Shown here: positions 13,212-22,500 of the stretch, in pieces
How the letters are laid out: each line of letters opens with the position of its first letter
Position numbering within the stretch: the first letter of the stretch is position 1
NCBI RefSeq assembly: GCF_036370855.1
Contig: NC_088132.1
Span: 68,176,841 to 68,240,840, forward strand
Direction of reading: 5' to 3'
Source of the DNA: Dromaius novaehollandiae
Lineage: Eukaryota; Chordata; Aves; Casuariiformes; Dromaiidae
DNA: 64,000 nucleotides
Notes under the pieces: generated by a model
Told to the model about the DNA's origin: nothing
The model's input: the letters and a program-made list of their open reading frames with translations, nothing else
Database searches by the model: none
Program-made: the position numbers and the translations under genes

Positions 13212-14539
13212 CTGCCAGGGTGCTAAGTGCTTCCTCCCCCACCCCCTTCCTGAGGGTTTGGGTGCCTGGGCTCAGGGCCAGCTTAGAAAGAGTATAGCTG
13301 GTGACCTTGAAACAATCTGTCTGAACAAAGCTGGAAGATGACTCAGCAATGACTGCCCCTCTTTTCCTTGGGAGCTGCTTTTAAGTTGAGGCTCTTGCCC
13401 TTGGCCCAGCCTTAGCTGTGCTGCAGCTGTGTTGCAGCCATGTCTTGTGCCTGGCCATGTACCCTGTCAATCCAAACCCCGATCATGACTTAGAGGCGGA
13501 CTTCCTGGCTTCATTTCAGAGCTGTCTTATCACTATGGACATGCTGGTGATCACTGGACCATGTCCGACCGTGTTACTGTTTCTAGACCTGATTCTGACC
13601 CTGACTCACTGTTAAAGAATACAGGACTTGGGCTGTCTAGCATTAGCCACTTAGCACAACTTACATAAAACCTGCTTAGCATGAGTAGCTAAATTTGTTG
13701 AAGCCTTCGGCCACACTCAGATAACTCAGCAGGTTAAGTAAAACAGGGCCCCAGAGCTGGTTCAAGCTGGAAAGATAAGGAAGTTGCAAGCAGTCTGTAT
13801 TCCTATGTCTCACACTCCGAAAGGCAGGATGTGAAGACTTGGAAATAAGACCTGTACAGGGCATCAGGACCTTGAGAAACAAAGCCTCCTTTCGCTGCTG
13901 GTGCAATGTTAATTGCTGTGGTCTGCAATTACCTCCGCCTCATCAGGACCTTGAGAGACAACGATGGGATCCAACAACAAATGAAGGTACATCCACCAAC
14001 CGAAGCTGCAACGGTAAAGATAAGGAAAGAAACAGCCTGCCGAGGGACAACAATGAGACCCAATAAGGAGCAGGAGACCCCAGACCTGAATGTTACTACT
14101 GGTCTGAACTACCGCATGAGGTGTAAAGAACTTAGACTGAAAAGTTATAATTGCCCAGGGATTTCTTTGTTTGGGGTCCCTCTTTGGAAGCACCCAGCTC
14201 AAGCTGTAAATGCTGCACATGCATTATTAAAATTTATTTATTTCATTTCGCTCTGATTTGGCTTTGAACTTCTCAGCGGGAACCTAGGGTTGGACCTCGT
14301 TATGGTGGCTAAGCAAGCATAATTTTTCCATAACACTCACCTTCCTGTCTTGACATCCAACCTGCCTCATCACTATAGACTTGTTCAGTGATGCGAACTC
14401 GTGGCTGACCCTTGCAACCATCCCTGGACCTGCCCTGCTCAAGTACAGCAGGATTGGGTCCCTGCCTCTGTCAGCCTTGTAACACAGCAGGCTCCGTGTC
14501 CCTGTCTGCTCTCTGACAATACTGAACCTTGCTGCCAGG
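13212..14539. mobile_element. Composite insertion splitting the LINE fossil
   Basis: The two halves of the CR1/L3 fossil are interrupted by about 1.3 kb that is less AT-rich than its surroundings. The same eight bases, CTGCCAGG, stand at both junctions (13212-13219 and 14532-14539), as a target-site duplication would. The inserted DNA is itself composite: an LTR-like block (about 13690-14330) lies between two diverged, similar segments (about 13499-13625 and 14338-14460). Element class is not settled; there are no clear terminal inverted repeats. Eight bases could also match by chance. Confidence 0.5.
13690..14330 (+). mobile_element. Probable solo LTR of an endogenous retrovirus (old copy)
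   Basis: The block is GC-richer than its flanks. It starts near TGTTGAAGCCTTCGGCC and has a polyadenylation-like ATTAAA at about 14225, followed by a T-rich run and a C/G-rich tail (CAGCGGGAACCTAGGG at about 14275), the layout of U3-R-U5 on the plus strand. No gag, pol or env frame adjoins it, so a solo LTR is the simplest reading. Open frames of about 100 codons on both strands inside it look spurious. Boundaries are approximate and a family name cannot be given from sequence alone. Confidence 0.45.
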
Positions 14540-15010
14540 TCTGTATCTTTTCTAGTTCTGGTATGTCCTTTTTGAAATGTGGGGAACAAGAACATTAAAC
14601 AAAAAAATCACAGATTTCTACAGAGACATAATGTTTTGTTTCCCTGTTTCTTTTTTGACCACTTATTTTCAGAGAATTGTCCACAATGACATGAAGATCT
14701 CTTTCCTAGGTAGTAGTTGCCAATTAGAGCCTGCTGCTGTTCATACACAATGTCTCCTATATGCATTCTACTGAATTTCACCTTCCCTTTTCATCACCCT
14801 GTCATTCTGTAAGATGAGATTCTTGGCATAACTGAATAGATTAGTACCATTAGCAAACTTGTACTCACTTTTTCAATAGCTTTTCCAGTTCATTTCTGAG
14901 CATGTTAAATAATTTAAGTCCCAGCAAAGATGGAAGTGAAAGCCACTGGCAACTTTACTCCTGTGTGAAACTAAATTTATTCCTACCCTGCTTCCTAACT
15001 TTAGCAGTTT
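14540..15010 (-). mobile_element. Ancient CR1/L3-type LINE fossil, reverse-transcriptase part
   Basis: Continues the fossil at 12868-13211. On the plus strand, TTTTCAGAGAATTGTCCACA and AAGATCTCTTTCCTAGGTAG match the reverse complement of the CR1/L3 RT region. Translated on the minus strand, about 14850-14925 gives a decayed LGLKLFNMLRNELEK followed by an F-A-D-D-like degenerate segment. This corresponds to the LGPVLFN-F-NDLE...FADDTK motif of non-LTR reverse transcriptases. Stops are present, so it is non-functional. Confidence 0.72.
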
Positions 15011-15084
15011 GACTTGTCTGAGACAGAAGTTTTATAAGATACACATTTCAGTGACCTTATGAACTACGGAATAGGAAACCACAA

Positions 15085-15135
15085 AACTATACATACATAT
15101 ATATTTATACATATATATACCATATAATCTATGTA
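15085..15135. repeat. AT-rich dinucleotide-like repeat
   Basis: An ATACATATATATTTATACATATATATACCATAT-type run (seen in pieces) of TA/CA alternation in the CCDC152 intron. Confidence 0.6.
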
Positions 15136-16871
15136 AAGTACCAGATATTATTTCCATCTTTTCTTAAACAGCCATTTGAAAAGATAAACTTCCAGAACAG
15201 AAATACTAAAAAAGAAAGAAAAAGTTCCTTCATGTTTATATTCACATTTTCTCTTCAATTCCTCATTTATATGGCAACTTCTTTATTAAAAGTTAGAGGC
15301 TTAAAATTCCCCAACAATTAAAAATAGTCAAACGCCATTTCTTCATTTATCTTTAGCTGCTATTAAACAGTTTGAATACTCTTAACATTTAGATAAATTT
15401 TTATTACCATCCACAACTTTTTAACGCCATAATGACATCCATTATACAAAGTAAAAGAAATACGACCAAAACCCTGATCACATTAAAACTAAAGTAAGAG
15501 AAATACATCCTATGGAATAAACCTATGACAATGATCAGTATCAGAGTAATTGAACGCAAGCTTGAAGGAATTGTGTGTGATTGCTAATGCTGTATAACTG
15601 AGTTGGAAATGCTACCGTGATAAAATCTTGATGATGATATAAAGTCAAACAGGCTGTCACATTGTTTAACCTGACCTCTTAGCATCACAAGGGATTAAAT
15701 CTCACGCAGATATAAAGTCTAATCACTTTGGATAGACTAAAGCTTTTCAGTCCTCAAGAAGCTAAACAAATGCTTAGGGAAAACACAAGACTTGAGTTCC
15801 ACCAATATCTAAAGTCCAATACAACGGCACAGAATTAATTTAGGCTAAATTATTTCAGTGACCAACATTAAAAGAGAAATACTAGAACTTCAATGCACCT
15901 GTCAGCATGGTAGAGGGAAATGTATTCCAAACCTCAGATTGGGGGGTTTGGAATCAAATCAAATTGACCTTAAATAAACCAAATCACACAATCAGCTAAG
16001 AGATAACATCTTTTACACCATCTCAGAGCACCAGTCCCACCAGCTTGACATCCCATCTCCAATTACAGGCAAACTTTGATGTTTTGGAACTCTGACATTT
16101 TCAAACTTTGATGTTTTTTTTTCAGTGGAGAAAATGTTTCTGGCAACCAGCTGAAACATAACATTAGATTTGGTCATATTAATAGCAACAGAACAGCTCA
16201 GCTTGGGATGTGATGATGTCACTGATGGCCTTATGGTTCCCAAATGTTGACTCTTATCATTCTATACAGACATCTGAACTGCTTGTGAATGTTAACTACA
16301 AGTTACAGGCTTGCATTTTAAGCTAAACACTACTTATACTAGCCTGCCTAAAAATGCTCGCATCGCAAACTGTGGTGGTTCACTCGATGCTCAAGAGGCC
16401 TGTATGGATGGGAAGGGTGTACTTTTGGGAACAGTAACATCATTAGGTGTCCAAAGCTGAGCCTTTTCCTCCTCGCCGCCAAAAGATTGTTTCCTTGGAG
16501 CAGCAGAAGGAGAGAACACAAACAAGAACAATTCAAGACGAAAAAAACAAAGAAAATGCAGAAGGGAAGCTTTTCTTTCATAGATACCACATGAAATCAA
16601 AAAATCTATTAATGTGGATAGATACTAACCTTGACTGGAAAATAATTATTTTAACTCTGCTCTCAAGACTTATTTGTGGATTAAATTTATGTTTTATGCA
16701 AATGAGGTTGATTCCACTGCATTATCAAAAATTAAGCATTACTATTTTCAAAATGTTCTGGATTCTTGCTGTTTTATTTCTGTATTTGAGATTACCAAAG
16801 ATAAAGGAAAAATTTCTCAGAACTTCCTAAACACAAGAAAAGAACATACTGTTTTTCAAAATAGTACTTAC
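15136..16871. other. Right part of the large CCDC152 intron, no gene recognised
   Basis: Non-coding. The plus-strand frame at 16447-16830 and the minus-strand frames at 16348-16600 overlap each other. The minus strand contains a protein-like WTPNDVTVPKSTPFPS segment ending in a stop, which I could not assign to a family. Confidence 0.5.
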
Positions 16872-16977
16872 CTTCTTTTACTGAATCCTCTTTTGATTGG
16901 CTTAATTTTACCAACATGTTAGATTTTTCCAGCTGAAGAACCAGTAGGTTATTTGCTTCATTAATTTCTGATATTTT
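16872..16977 (-). CDS. CCDC152: CCDC152 coding exon 2 of those seen (106 bp)
   Basis: Bounded on the minus strand by acceptor TTTTCTAG| at 16979-16978 and donor AAGAAG|GTAAGT (GT at 16871-16870). It enters in phase 0 and leaves in phase 1. It encodes KISEINEANNLLVLQLEKSN followed by a Lys/Ser/Glu-rich helix. The QLEKSN hexamer and the following KE-rich region match human CCDC152. Leucines and isoleucines fall at heptad-like intervals, consistent with the start of the coiled coil. The final G combines with AA of the next exon to restore the Glu of the conserved KEEC motif, which supports both splice sites. Confidence 0.9.
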
Positions 16978-17716
16978 CTAGAAAATTGGTAAGAGACTAA
17001 TGTTATACTATGAATTTTTGATAGAAGTTTTAAATCTTGAGCTTTAAATTGATATAAACATGTACACAACACTATGGTTGCAAGCCTATTTTACTTGACA
17101 CTCTGGGAATTCCATTATAGAGAAGAACAGAGTTAAACTTGAAAGCCTGTGCTGTACATAATTAAACATTTACCATCCAGAACATACAACATTGACTTAC
17201 AACATTACTTACAAACTCCAGGAATCTTTGACAAGTATAATTTTGGGCTTCCTCTTGCAAAATCAAATATACTAAATAAATGTTACAGAAAGGCACAAAG
17301 TAGAAGATATATCTGCAAAACTCCTTAATCCCACCTTAATTTAGTTGCTTCCTCTGAATTCTTAAGTCCATAGTCTAGATCAGTCCTCAGCAAAGTTCTT
17401 TTTGTTGCTTTGCATCACAGGTTACTAACACCACCACTGAGCGCTAAGTAATGTGTGTGAATAGTGACTGGTGTAATAACTTTTTCCATGAGAATCACAA
17501 AATTTCTTTCAGGTGCTCCTTCTGTATTTTCTCTGGTAAGGATTTACTGATCAGGATCAATCACCAGAGAGCCAGCCAAAATGGGTCTAATCAAACAAGA
17601 AATACAGCACTGATTTTCTCAGTGGATCCATCTTAAAAGAACTGACATATTCTTAAAATAAAGAGAGCTCAATGCATATGGAATATAAGAACAGATGCTC
17701 TTGCTATGGTGATGAC

Positions 17717-17741
17717 TTTTTTTTTTTTTTTTTTTTTTTTT
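17717..17741. repeat. T(25) homopolymer
   Basis: Twenty-five consecutive T on the plus strand in a CCDC152 intron. It may be the A tail of a minus-strand retrocopy, but no recognisable retrocopy precedes it on that strand. Confidence 0.9.
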
Positions 17742-18619
17742 AGAATAAGGAACAATTTCTGCAGGGACAGTACAACAAAGCTGCGTAATACAGGTATCTC
17801 CAACAGAAGCTTCTGATGCAAAGACTTGCATGTATTTCCTGAGAAACTAAAATTCTACCACAGAACACTTATTAAGCAGACTCCACACATTTCAACAAGT
17901 CAGGCATTCTAAGACAAATTTTAATCTGTGAATCTAAAGGTTTTGGACAAAAAAAAGTGTCTGTCTGCATGCTTATGCAACCTAGATGTCTTTATAAATC
18001 TGATTTTACATCCACAAGTTCTGATACATCAGCAATAACCTTTCTGAATTGAGACCTACACCTAGCTTCTTTTAACCCACTTCATCTCTACATACAGAGA
18101 TTCTGATTCACTATCATAAATTTTGTTCATAAGTGCCTAAAGATAAAACATCTTTGTCTATTTATCCACACAGAAGTCTGAAGCTTATCATACTGAGCAG
18201 GGACATGTGGAGTAAGTATTCATTAGGAATAACAAAAGAAATACACATCTTGCCTGCAAACAGAAGGTATTTTAGTGGATCATATGTAAAATGGTATTTA
18301 TCTGGGATCTGTCATTCACCTATGAAAAATGATCCAAGATTCTCCTTCACACAAACAGTAAATGCACAACAGCACAATTTTCACTTGCTATTTCACAAAT
18401 CAGCAATAAAAAGCAAGCACATTTGGATAATCACTCATCTTAAATCATTCTGAGCACTAACAGACAGTACACTTACTTCCCGAACAAAACTGGTATTACA
18501 AGACACAGTAAGAATAAACAGACACCACTTAGAAGAAACTTTCACCTGAAAAGCATGTTAAAACATGCCAAAGTATTCACAGATAGCAATTTCAATGTTT
18601 TTTTACCTTCTTCACTTAC

Positions 18620-18682
18620 CTTTTCTATCACTGAGAAGTCATCTAGAAGTTTACCAAGATTCACCAAACTGATATTCTTCAT
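18620..18682 (-). CDS. CCDC152: CCDC152 first recognised coding exon (21 codons, start ATG)
   Basis: Minus strand: the ATG at 18682-18680 opens MKNISLVNLGKLLDDFSVIE and runs to a consensus donor (AAAAG|GTAAGTG; intron GT at 18619-18618). The exon ends in phase 0 and joins the next exon as EK|KISEINE. Human CCDC152 has a similar MKK-ISS-VNL-KL--DFS-IEK segment but carries eight residues before this Met. Here the frame is open for eight codons upstream and then meets a TAA. If the acceptor is the CAG about 37 bases upstream of the ATG, this ATG is the start. A 15-base A run on the plus strand (18747-18761) forms the pyrimidine tract on the minus strand. A 5' untranslated exon probably lies in the CpG island near 20.6 kb. 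Confidence 0.85.
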
Positions 18683-18746
18683 AGTTTCTTCACAGTTGTA
18701 ATTCACTTATTTCTGGAACATTTTATCCGATGTTCATTGTATACAT

Positions 18747-18761
18747 AAAAAAAAAAAAAAA
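18747..18761 (-). promoter_or_regulatory. Poly-pyrimidine tract upstream of the first coding CCDC152 exon
   Basis: Fifteen A on the plus strand read as T(15) on the minus strand, about 40 bases before a CAG acceptor candidate (GTTCCAG|AAATAAG) that precedes the start ATG. A homopolymer acting as a pyrimidine tract is plausible, but use of this acceptor is inferred. Confidence 0.45.
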
Positions 18762-19062
18762 CAAGAATTATCTTCTCCATTCACATTATTTCAAAAGAAT
18801 TCCATAGATGCAAATATAAGCATAACACAGAACACCTTTTTTCAAACTTAAAACTATTTTGCTTGTTAGACTAAATTTCAACCAACCTAAGTTCCAGCAT
18901 TTCTAGAAAATGTCAGAAAGCTCAAGCCAAACCTATCAAACTGTTAGATGGTATCAGTGAATCTGGAATTTTTGTTGCTGTTTAAAAACAAACCTAAATC
19001 CACTTCCTTAGATACTATATCACAATCTTACCTAAAAAACAGTGCTCTACACGTAAGATGCT

Positions 19063-19108
19063 TGCAAAACATTATATAACTGACTGATATAAACATTATA
19101 TAACTGAC
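19063..19108. repeat. Two-copy tandem duplication (about 23-base unit)
   Basis: AAACATTATATAACTGACT appears twice head to tail, separated only by GATAT. Seen directly, in DNA between the CpG island and the first coding CCDC152 exon. Confidence 0.75.
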
Positions 19109-20779
19109 TCCTCTTTATATGCTGCAGATGGTCTTCCTATACTCTTTTTAAAGACTAGGAAATTGAATCAGGGAAGTGATGCAGCAAGTAACCCATAGTA
19201 TTTTTTGTGTTTCAATAAACAATTATTCATTCTCCTCTGTATATATATTAGAAGCAACAGACCAATTTTTGTTCAACTAATAACTTGAAAAATGTTACTT
19301 AAGTAAATGAGACTTTACCAGGACTAGACTCTGCATTAATGTATATCTTTAACCATGTACATGCTGTGATACTTTGCTGCTACTCAGGCTTTAAGTCCCT
19401 TACATGTTTGCTCTGAAGTTACACTCTTCGTCATTCGGTATTTACAAGTGTTTATATATATGTAATTTCATTAGCAAAGCAGTAGATAAAGATAGTTCTC
19501 TGCACTTAATGCACAATTGTCTCTTGTACCCACTGCTTCCTCAAAGGGACTAATGAAATAGCTAATTAGCTTTTACTTTCTTTACCAACAATTTTAAAGA
19601 ATATATGTGACATTAAGAATTAATACTTTTCTCTGTAGGTTAGCTGTTTTCTTCTCTGTAAGTTAAATGAATAATTTTAATAATCTGTAACTGTTGTTAC
19701 AATGCAATAATCATTATAATGGATTTTGAAACACACATTTAGGACATCAATTTTATAAAACAATTATGGATCTTAATATGCTATTGGTTAATAATCTAAA
19801 TGTACAGTATGACTGCCAAGTCCTGATCTTTCCAGTCTTTATCATGGTCAGTATCTTTTCCATTTGTCTATCACCCTTTTCATCATGCTTTTAGAACTGT
19901 TTCTTTGTTTTTATTTTTTGTATTTCATCCTCTAAATTTTGACTGAGGAGGTAAGCTGAGGGAGCTGTCATGTTGCACACTGTATTGTTTATGTATTTGC
20001 CCACTGCATGGCATCATTTGTTCTTTTATAGGACAGGATGTGCTCAGCACTTGGCAGTGTTAGCCAGTAGTACCACAGGAAATAAAACTCTTGTTGAACT
20101 AAAACAGTAAATTCAAAATAATACGTTGTATTACTAGTATATTTTTTCCAGCAGGAAAACTCATCATTTTTATTTTTTTTATTCCCCCCACAATGACTCT
20201 CTCTCAGTATTCTTTATTATTGTAGCTGATGATCCGATTCTGGAAATTAAGGTTTCATTTTTGTTTCACATAACAGTGAAACACATACTAAAAACCAAAA
20301 TAACATGAAAATTTCTTCTTAGATTACTAACTGAATATCTCAAATGAACATTAATTATTCAGTAATAGGAACTTTAAACAGTCTCACCCTTTTTCTGCAC
20401 TTCACCCTTTTTAAAGACAGGCAACTAACACTTGCACTGAGTCTAACCTCACTTTAATCACTCAGTCTTTGAAGATCCTGGGGATACTGAAAAACACAGT
20501 TTCCAGATCAAAATGATCAGCACTCAAGTAGCACCTGGTGAATCCCATCGCCTCACCCGATCTTACAGAGGACTCACGACGATGGCAACAGGACGGGCGG
20601 CTGCAAACCAAGCCCGCTCCCGCCGGGCCATGGCGCCTCTACTGCCCTCCACTATCTCTGCAGCGACACCACACCAAGATGCGGCCCGGTGCGAAGCAAG
20701 ATCTTCTCACAGCCTCTCAGGAGCGCCGGGCACCCGTGGCACCGCCTGCTGCTCAGCAGTGCACGGCCACAACCGAGAG

Positions 20780-20790
20780 AAGATGGCGGG
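20780..20790 (+). promoter_or_regulatory. YY1-like site in the CpG island
   Basis: AAGATGGCGGG matches the YY1 core seen just downstream of many CpG-island start sites. YY1 sites of this class tend to be oriented with transcription, here rightwards, away from CCDC152. Function is inferred from the motif only. Confidence 0.5.
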
Positions 20791-21032
20791 TGAAGGGGCT
20801 CCCCACCCCGCGGCGACACCGCTCCGCCGCGGCGAGGCGAGGAAACCACCACGCGCCCCCGAAAGGCGGGAAAACAGCTCCGCCAGCGGAGCGTACCATT
20901 AGCGACCCTGTGAGGGGGTTCCTCCTTCTCCTCCCCCCGCCGATCCGCTGTTGGACTCGACCGGCAGGCACGTGCCGACTGTTGGCGGCGGGCGCGCGAG
21001 GCGCGGCGGGCGCTGCCGTTGCCCCGCCCTGC

Positions 21033-21074
21033 GGGGAGGGGGCGGTGCCGCGGGGGGTGAGCGACTGTTGGGGG
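21033..21074 (+). promoter_or_regulatory. GC box and G-quadruplex-capable G runs
   Basis: Runs of 4, 5, 6 and 5 G occur within 42 bases on the plus strand, with loops of 1 to about 12 bases. An Sp1-type GC box (GGGGGCGG) lies inside. The cluster satisfies a loose G-quadruplex pattern; one loop is longer than the strict rule allows. Confidence 0.5.
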
Positions 21075-21925
21075 TGCGCAGAGCAGCGAGGGCTGAGGGC
21101 GCGGGTGGTCCCTGGGGGCCGCGGCAGGCCTCTCGTAGGGGTCTCCGTTATGGGGGATAACTATCCCTTTGGGGGAACTGGGGACACGAGTGTGTTGTGC
21201 CGTGCACCCTCATGCTGTCTTGACATAACCGCAGTGCTTCGACTGCTCCGTCGCTCAAGAAAAACAGACCAAACCAATAAAACAAAACAGGAAAACACCT
21301 TAGAGGAGCATCCGTGGAGGTCCTGATTTCAGTCCGCTGTGCATTCGGTGAATGATTTTATCAAATGGCTCCCCACATCGACATTAACGTGAGGGATTTA
21401 ATGTGTGCATGTTCCCTTGAAGAGCAGTCAATAGACTTTGGATGGGAGCACTTCTGTGAGCGACAGAGACCGACTGAGTCCCTTTATCTTTAGTTCTCAG
21501 CATTTATACTACGCTTGTAGCCATGGTTACCAAGCAGTGATACTCTCCTGGCCTATCACTCCTTTTCTGAGGGAAATTATCACAAAGAGCTTTTGAGAAA
21601 AGTTTCCAAGATACCCATGCTAGTGTGGGAGCATGCCACAAGGCTTGAGCCTGATCAGCTAGGATTTCTTATTACAATCAAGACCTTGTCTTGTCTGCAG
21701 GAAGGTTGCTATTTTTGGGCAACGTGCTCAGATGCTGCCACTGCGCTAGTGACTGAAGAGTCTGCAGCTGCTTTGGGTAGACTGGGAAATTGATGGTTCT
21801 GCCTAAATATGAAAAGGAGCAAGTTTCTCCATTAATTGTTCTGTTACTGAAATTTGATAGCAAATCCAGTTAAGATTACTCTGGCCTGAAATCTTTTATA
21901 TCTTACCAGACTTCGTTAAAAGTAG

Positions 21926-21992
21926 ACACACAGGACTGGAAGGGACCTGTTGTGTCACTGAATAACATCCCTATGAAACTGTAGGCAACCAA
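21926..21992 (-). mobile_element. Possible short CR1 LINE remnant
   Basis: CACAGGACTGGAAGGGACCT resembles the reverse complement of the CR1 3' region (older form with GACTGGAAGGGACCTC). Short and decayed. Orientation is inferred as minus strand. Confidence 0.5.
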
Positions 21993-22353
21993 GCCCTATG
22001 GTTATACATGAAAACAAAACAACCTCCCCTTTCCCAGCTTCTTGCCACTTTACCACATATAGATTGCTTCTTTTCCAGGTTAACACTGAGCCCATGACCA
22101 AGACATGATCTGCCATATGACAATCCTGCCAGGAGCATCTGTATATGTTGCTTCATATCCTGCTTTATCATGGAAACAAACTGTCCTAGGGCAGTGGGAG
22201 CTCTTCTGCAGGTGCGTTCATAGCAGTTAAATGTAACTGTAGAAAACAACTCATCATCTGGATGGTCCTGCTAAGAGGTTCACAGAAAGACATTAAATAT
22301 TTTAACATTTAAATGATCATTACGTTTCAAAGTTAGTAGCACTGGGTGATTAA

Positions 22354-22500
22354 GAGAATCACAGAATAATTTAGGTCAGAAGGGACCTCTGGAGGTCACC
22401 TAGTTCAAACCCCTTCTTCAAGCAGGGCCAGCTTCAAAGCTAGATTGGGTTGCTTATGGCCTTGTCAAGTTGAGTTTGGAGTATTTCCAAGCAGGAGATT
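22354..22500 (-). mobile_element. Avian CR1 LINE, 3'-end fragment
   Basis: Reading the plus strand, AGAATCACAGAATAATTTAG, AGAAGGGACCTCTGGAGGTC, CTAGTTCAAACCCC, AGCAGGGCCAGCTTCAAAGC and GGGTTGCTTATGGCCTTGTC follow the order of the reverse complement of an avian CR1 3' end. The element is therefore on the minus strand with its 3' terminus at the left. It is 5'-truncated, as is usual for CR1. This is the clearest clade signal in the window outside GHR. Confidence 0.85.

Larger units (their letters stand above)
1..18682 (-). other. CCDC152: CCDC152 gene, partial: 5' and middle coding exons; 3' end off the left edge
   Basis: Gene-level entry. Reading the minus strand, six exons join with matching phases into one open frame of 178 codons starting at the ATG at 18682-18680. 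The product is rich in Glu, Lys, Leu and Gln with heptad-like spacing, as expected of a coiled coil. It aligns along its length with human CCDC152 (about 254 residues, from memory), for example the shared segments QLEKSN, KEEC and KQNEIIKLQ. About 70 C-terminal residues should lie to the left of position 1. In mammals CCDC152 lies directly downstream of GHR on the same strand, the order seen here. Molecular function is unknown. The human transcript overlaps SELENOP antisense and is reported to repress SELENOP translation. Identification is by recalled similarity, not a database search. Confidence 0.88.
18683..20509. other. Probable first intron or 5' flank of CCDC152
   Basis: AT-rich DNA between the first coding exon and the CpG island. 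No additional coding exon was recognised. If the promoter is in the island, this is intron 1 of CCDC152. Confidence 0.55.
20510..21175. promoter_or_regulatory. CpG island, likely CCDC152 promoter (possibly bidirectional)
   Basis: About 650 bases with sharply higher G+C and many CpG dinucleotides (CGCGGCGACACCGCTCCGCC-type runs) in an otherwise AT-rich, CpG-poor region. It lies 1.8 kb upstream of the first coding CCDC152 exon, where the promoter and untranslated first exon are expected. Several minus-strand donor-like sites (for example CGG|GTGAGG and TCT|GTAAGA near 20550-20570) could end that exon. It contains a YY1-like AAGATGGCGGG at 20780-20790 pointing rightwards, a GC box GGGGGCGG at 21038-21045 and a G-run cluster at 21033-21074. 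The YY1 orientation hints at divergent transcription. The long plus-strand frame through the island (20538-21326) is probably a GC-rich artefact. Confidence 0.8.

Noticed and set aside
13839-14256. Three overlapping frames of 75-116 codons
   Set aside because: They fall inside the LTR-like block and overlap each other on both strands.
20538-21326. Plus-strand open frame of 262 codons
   Set aside because: It runs through a CpG island, where stops are rare by composition. Other frames on both strands are open too, and the residues (Arg, Pro, Ala-rich) match no family.
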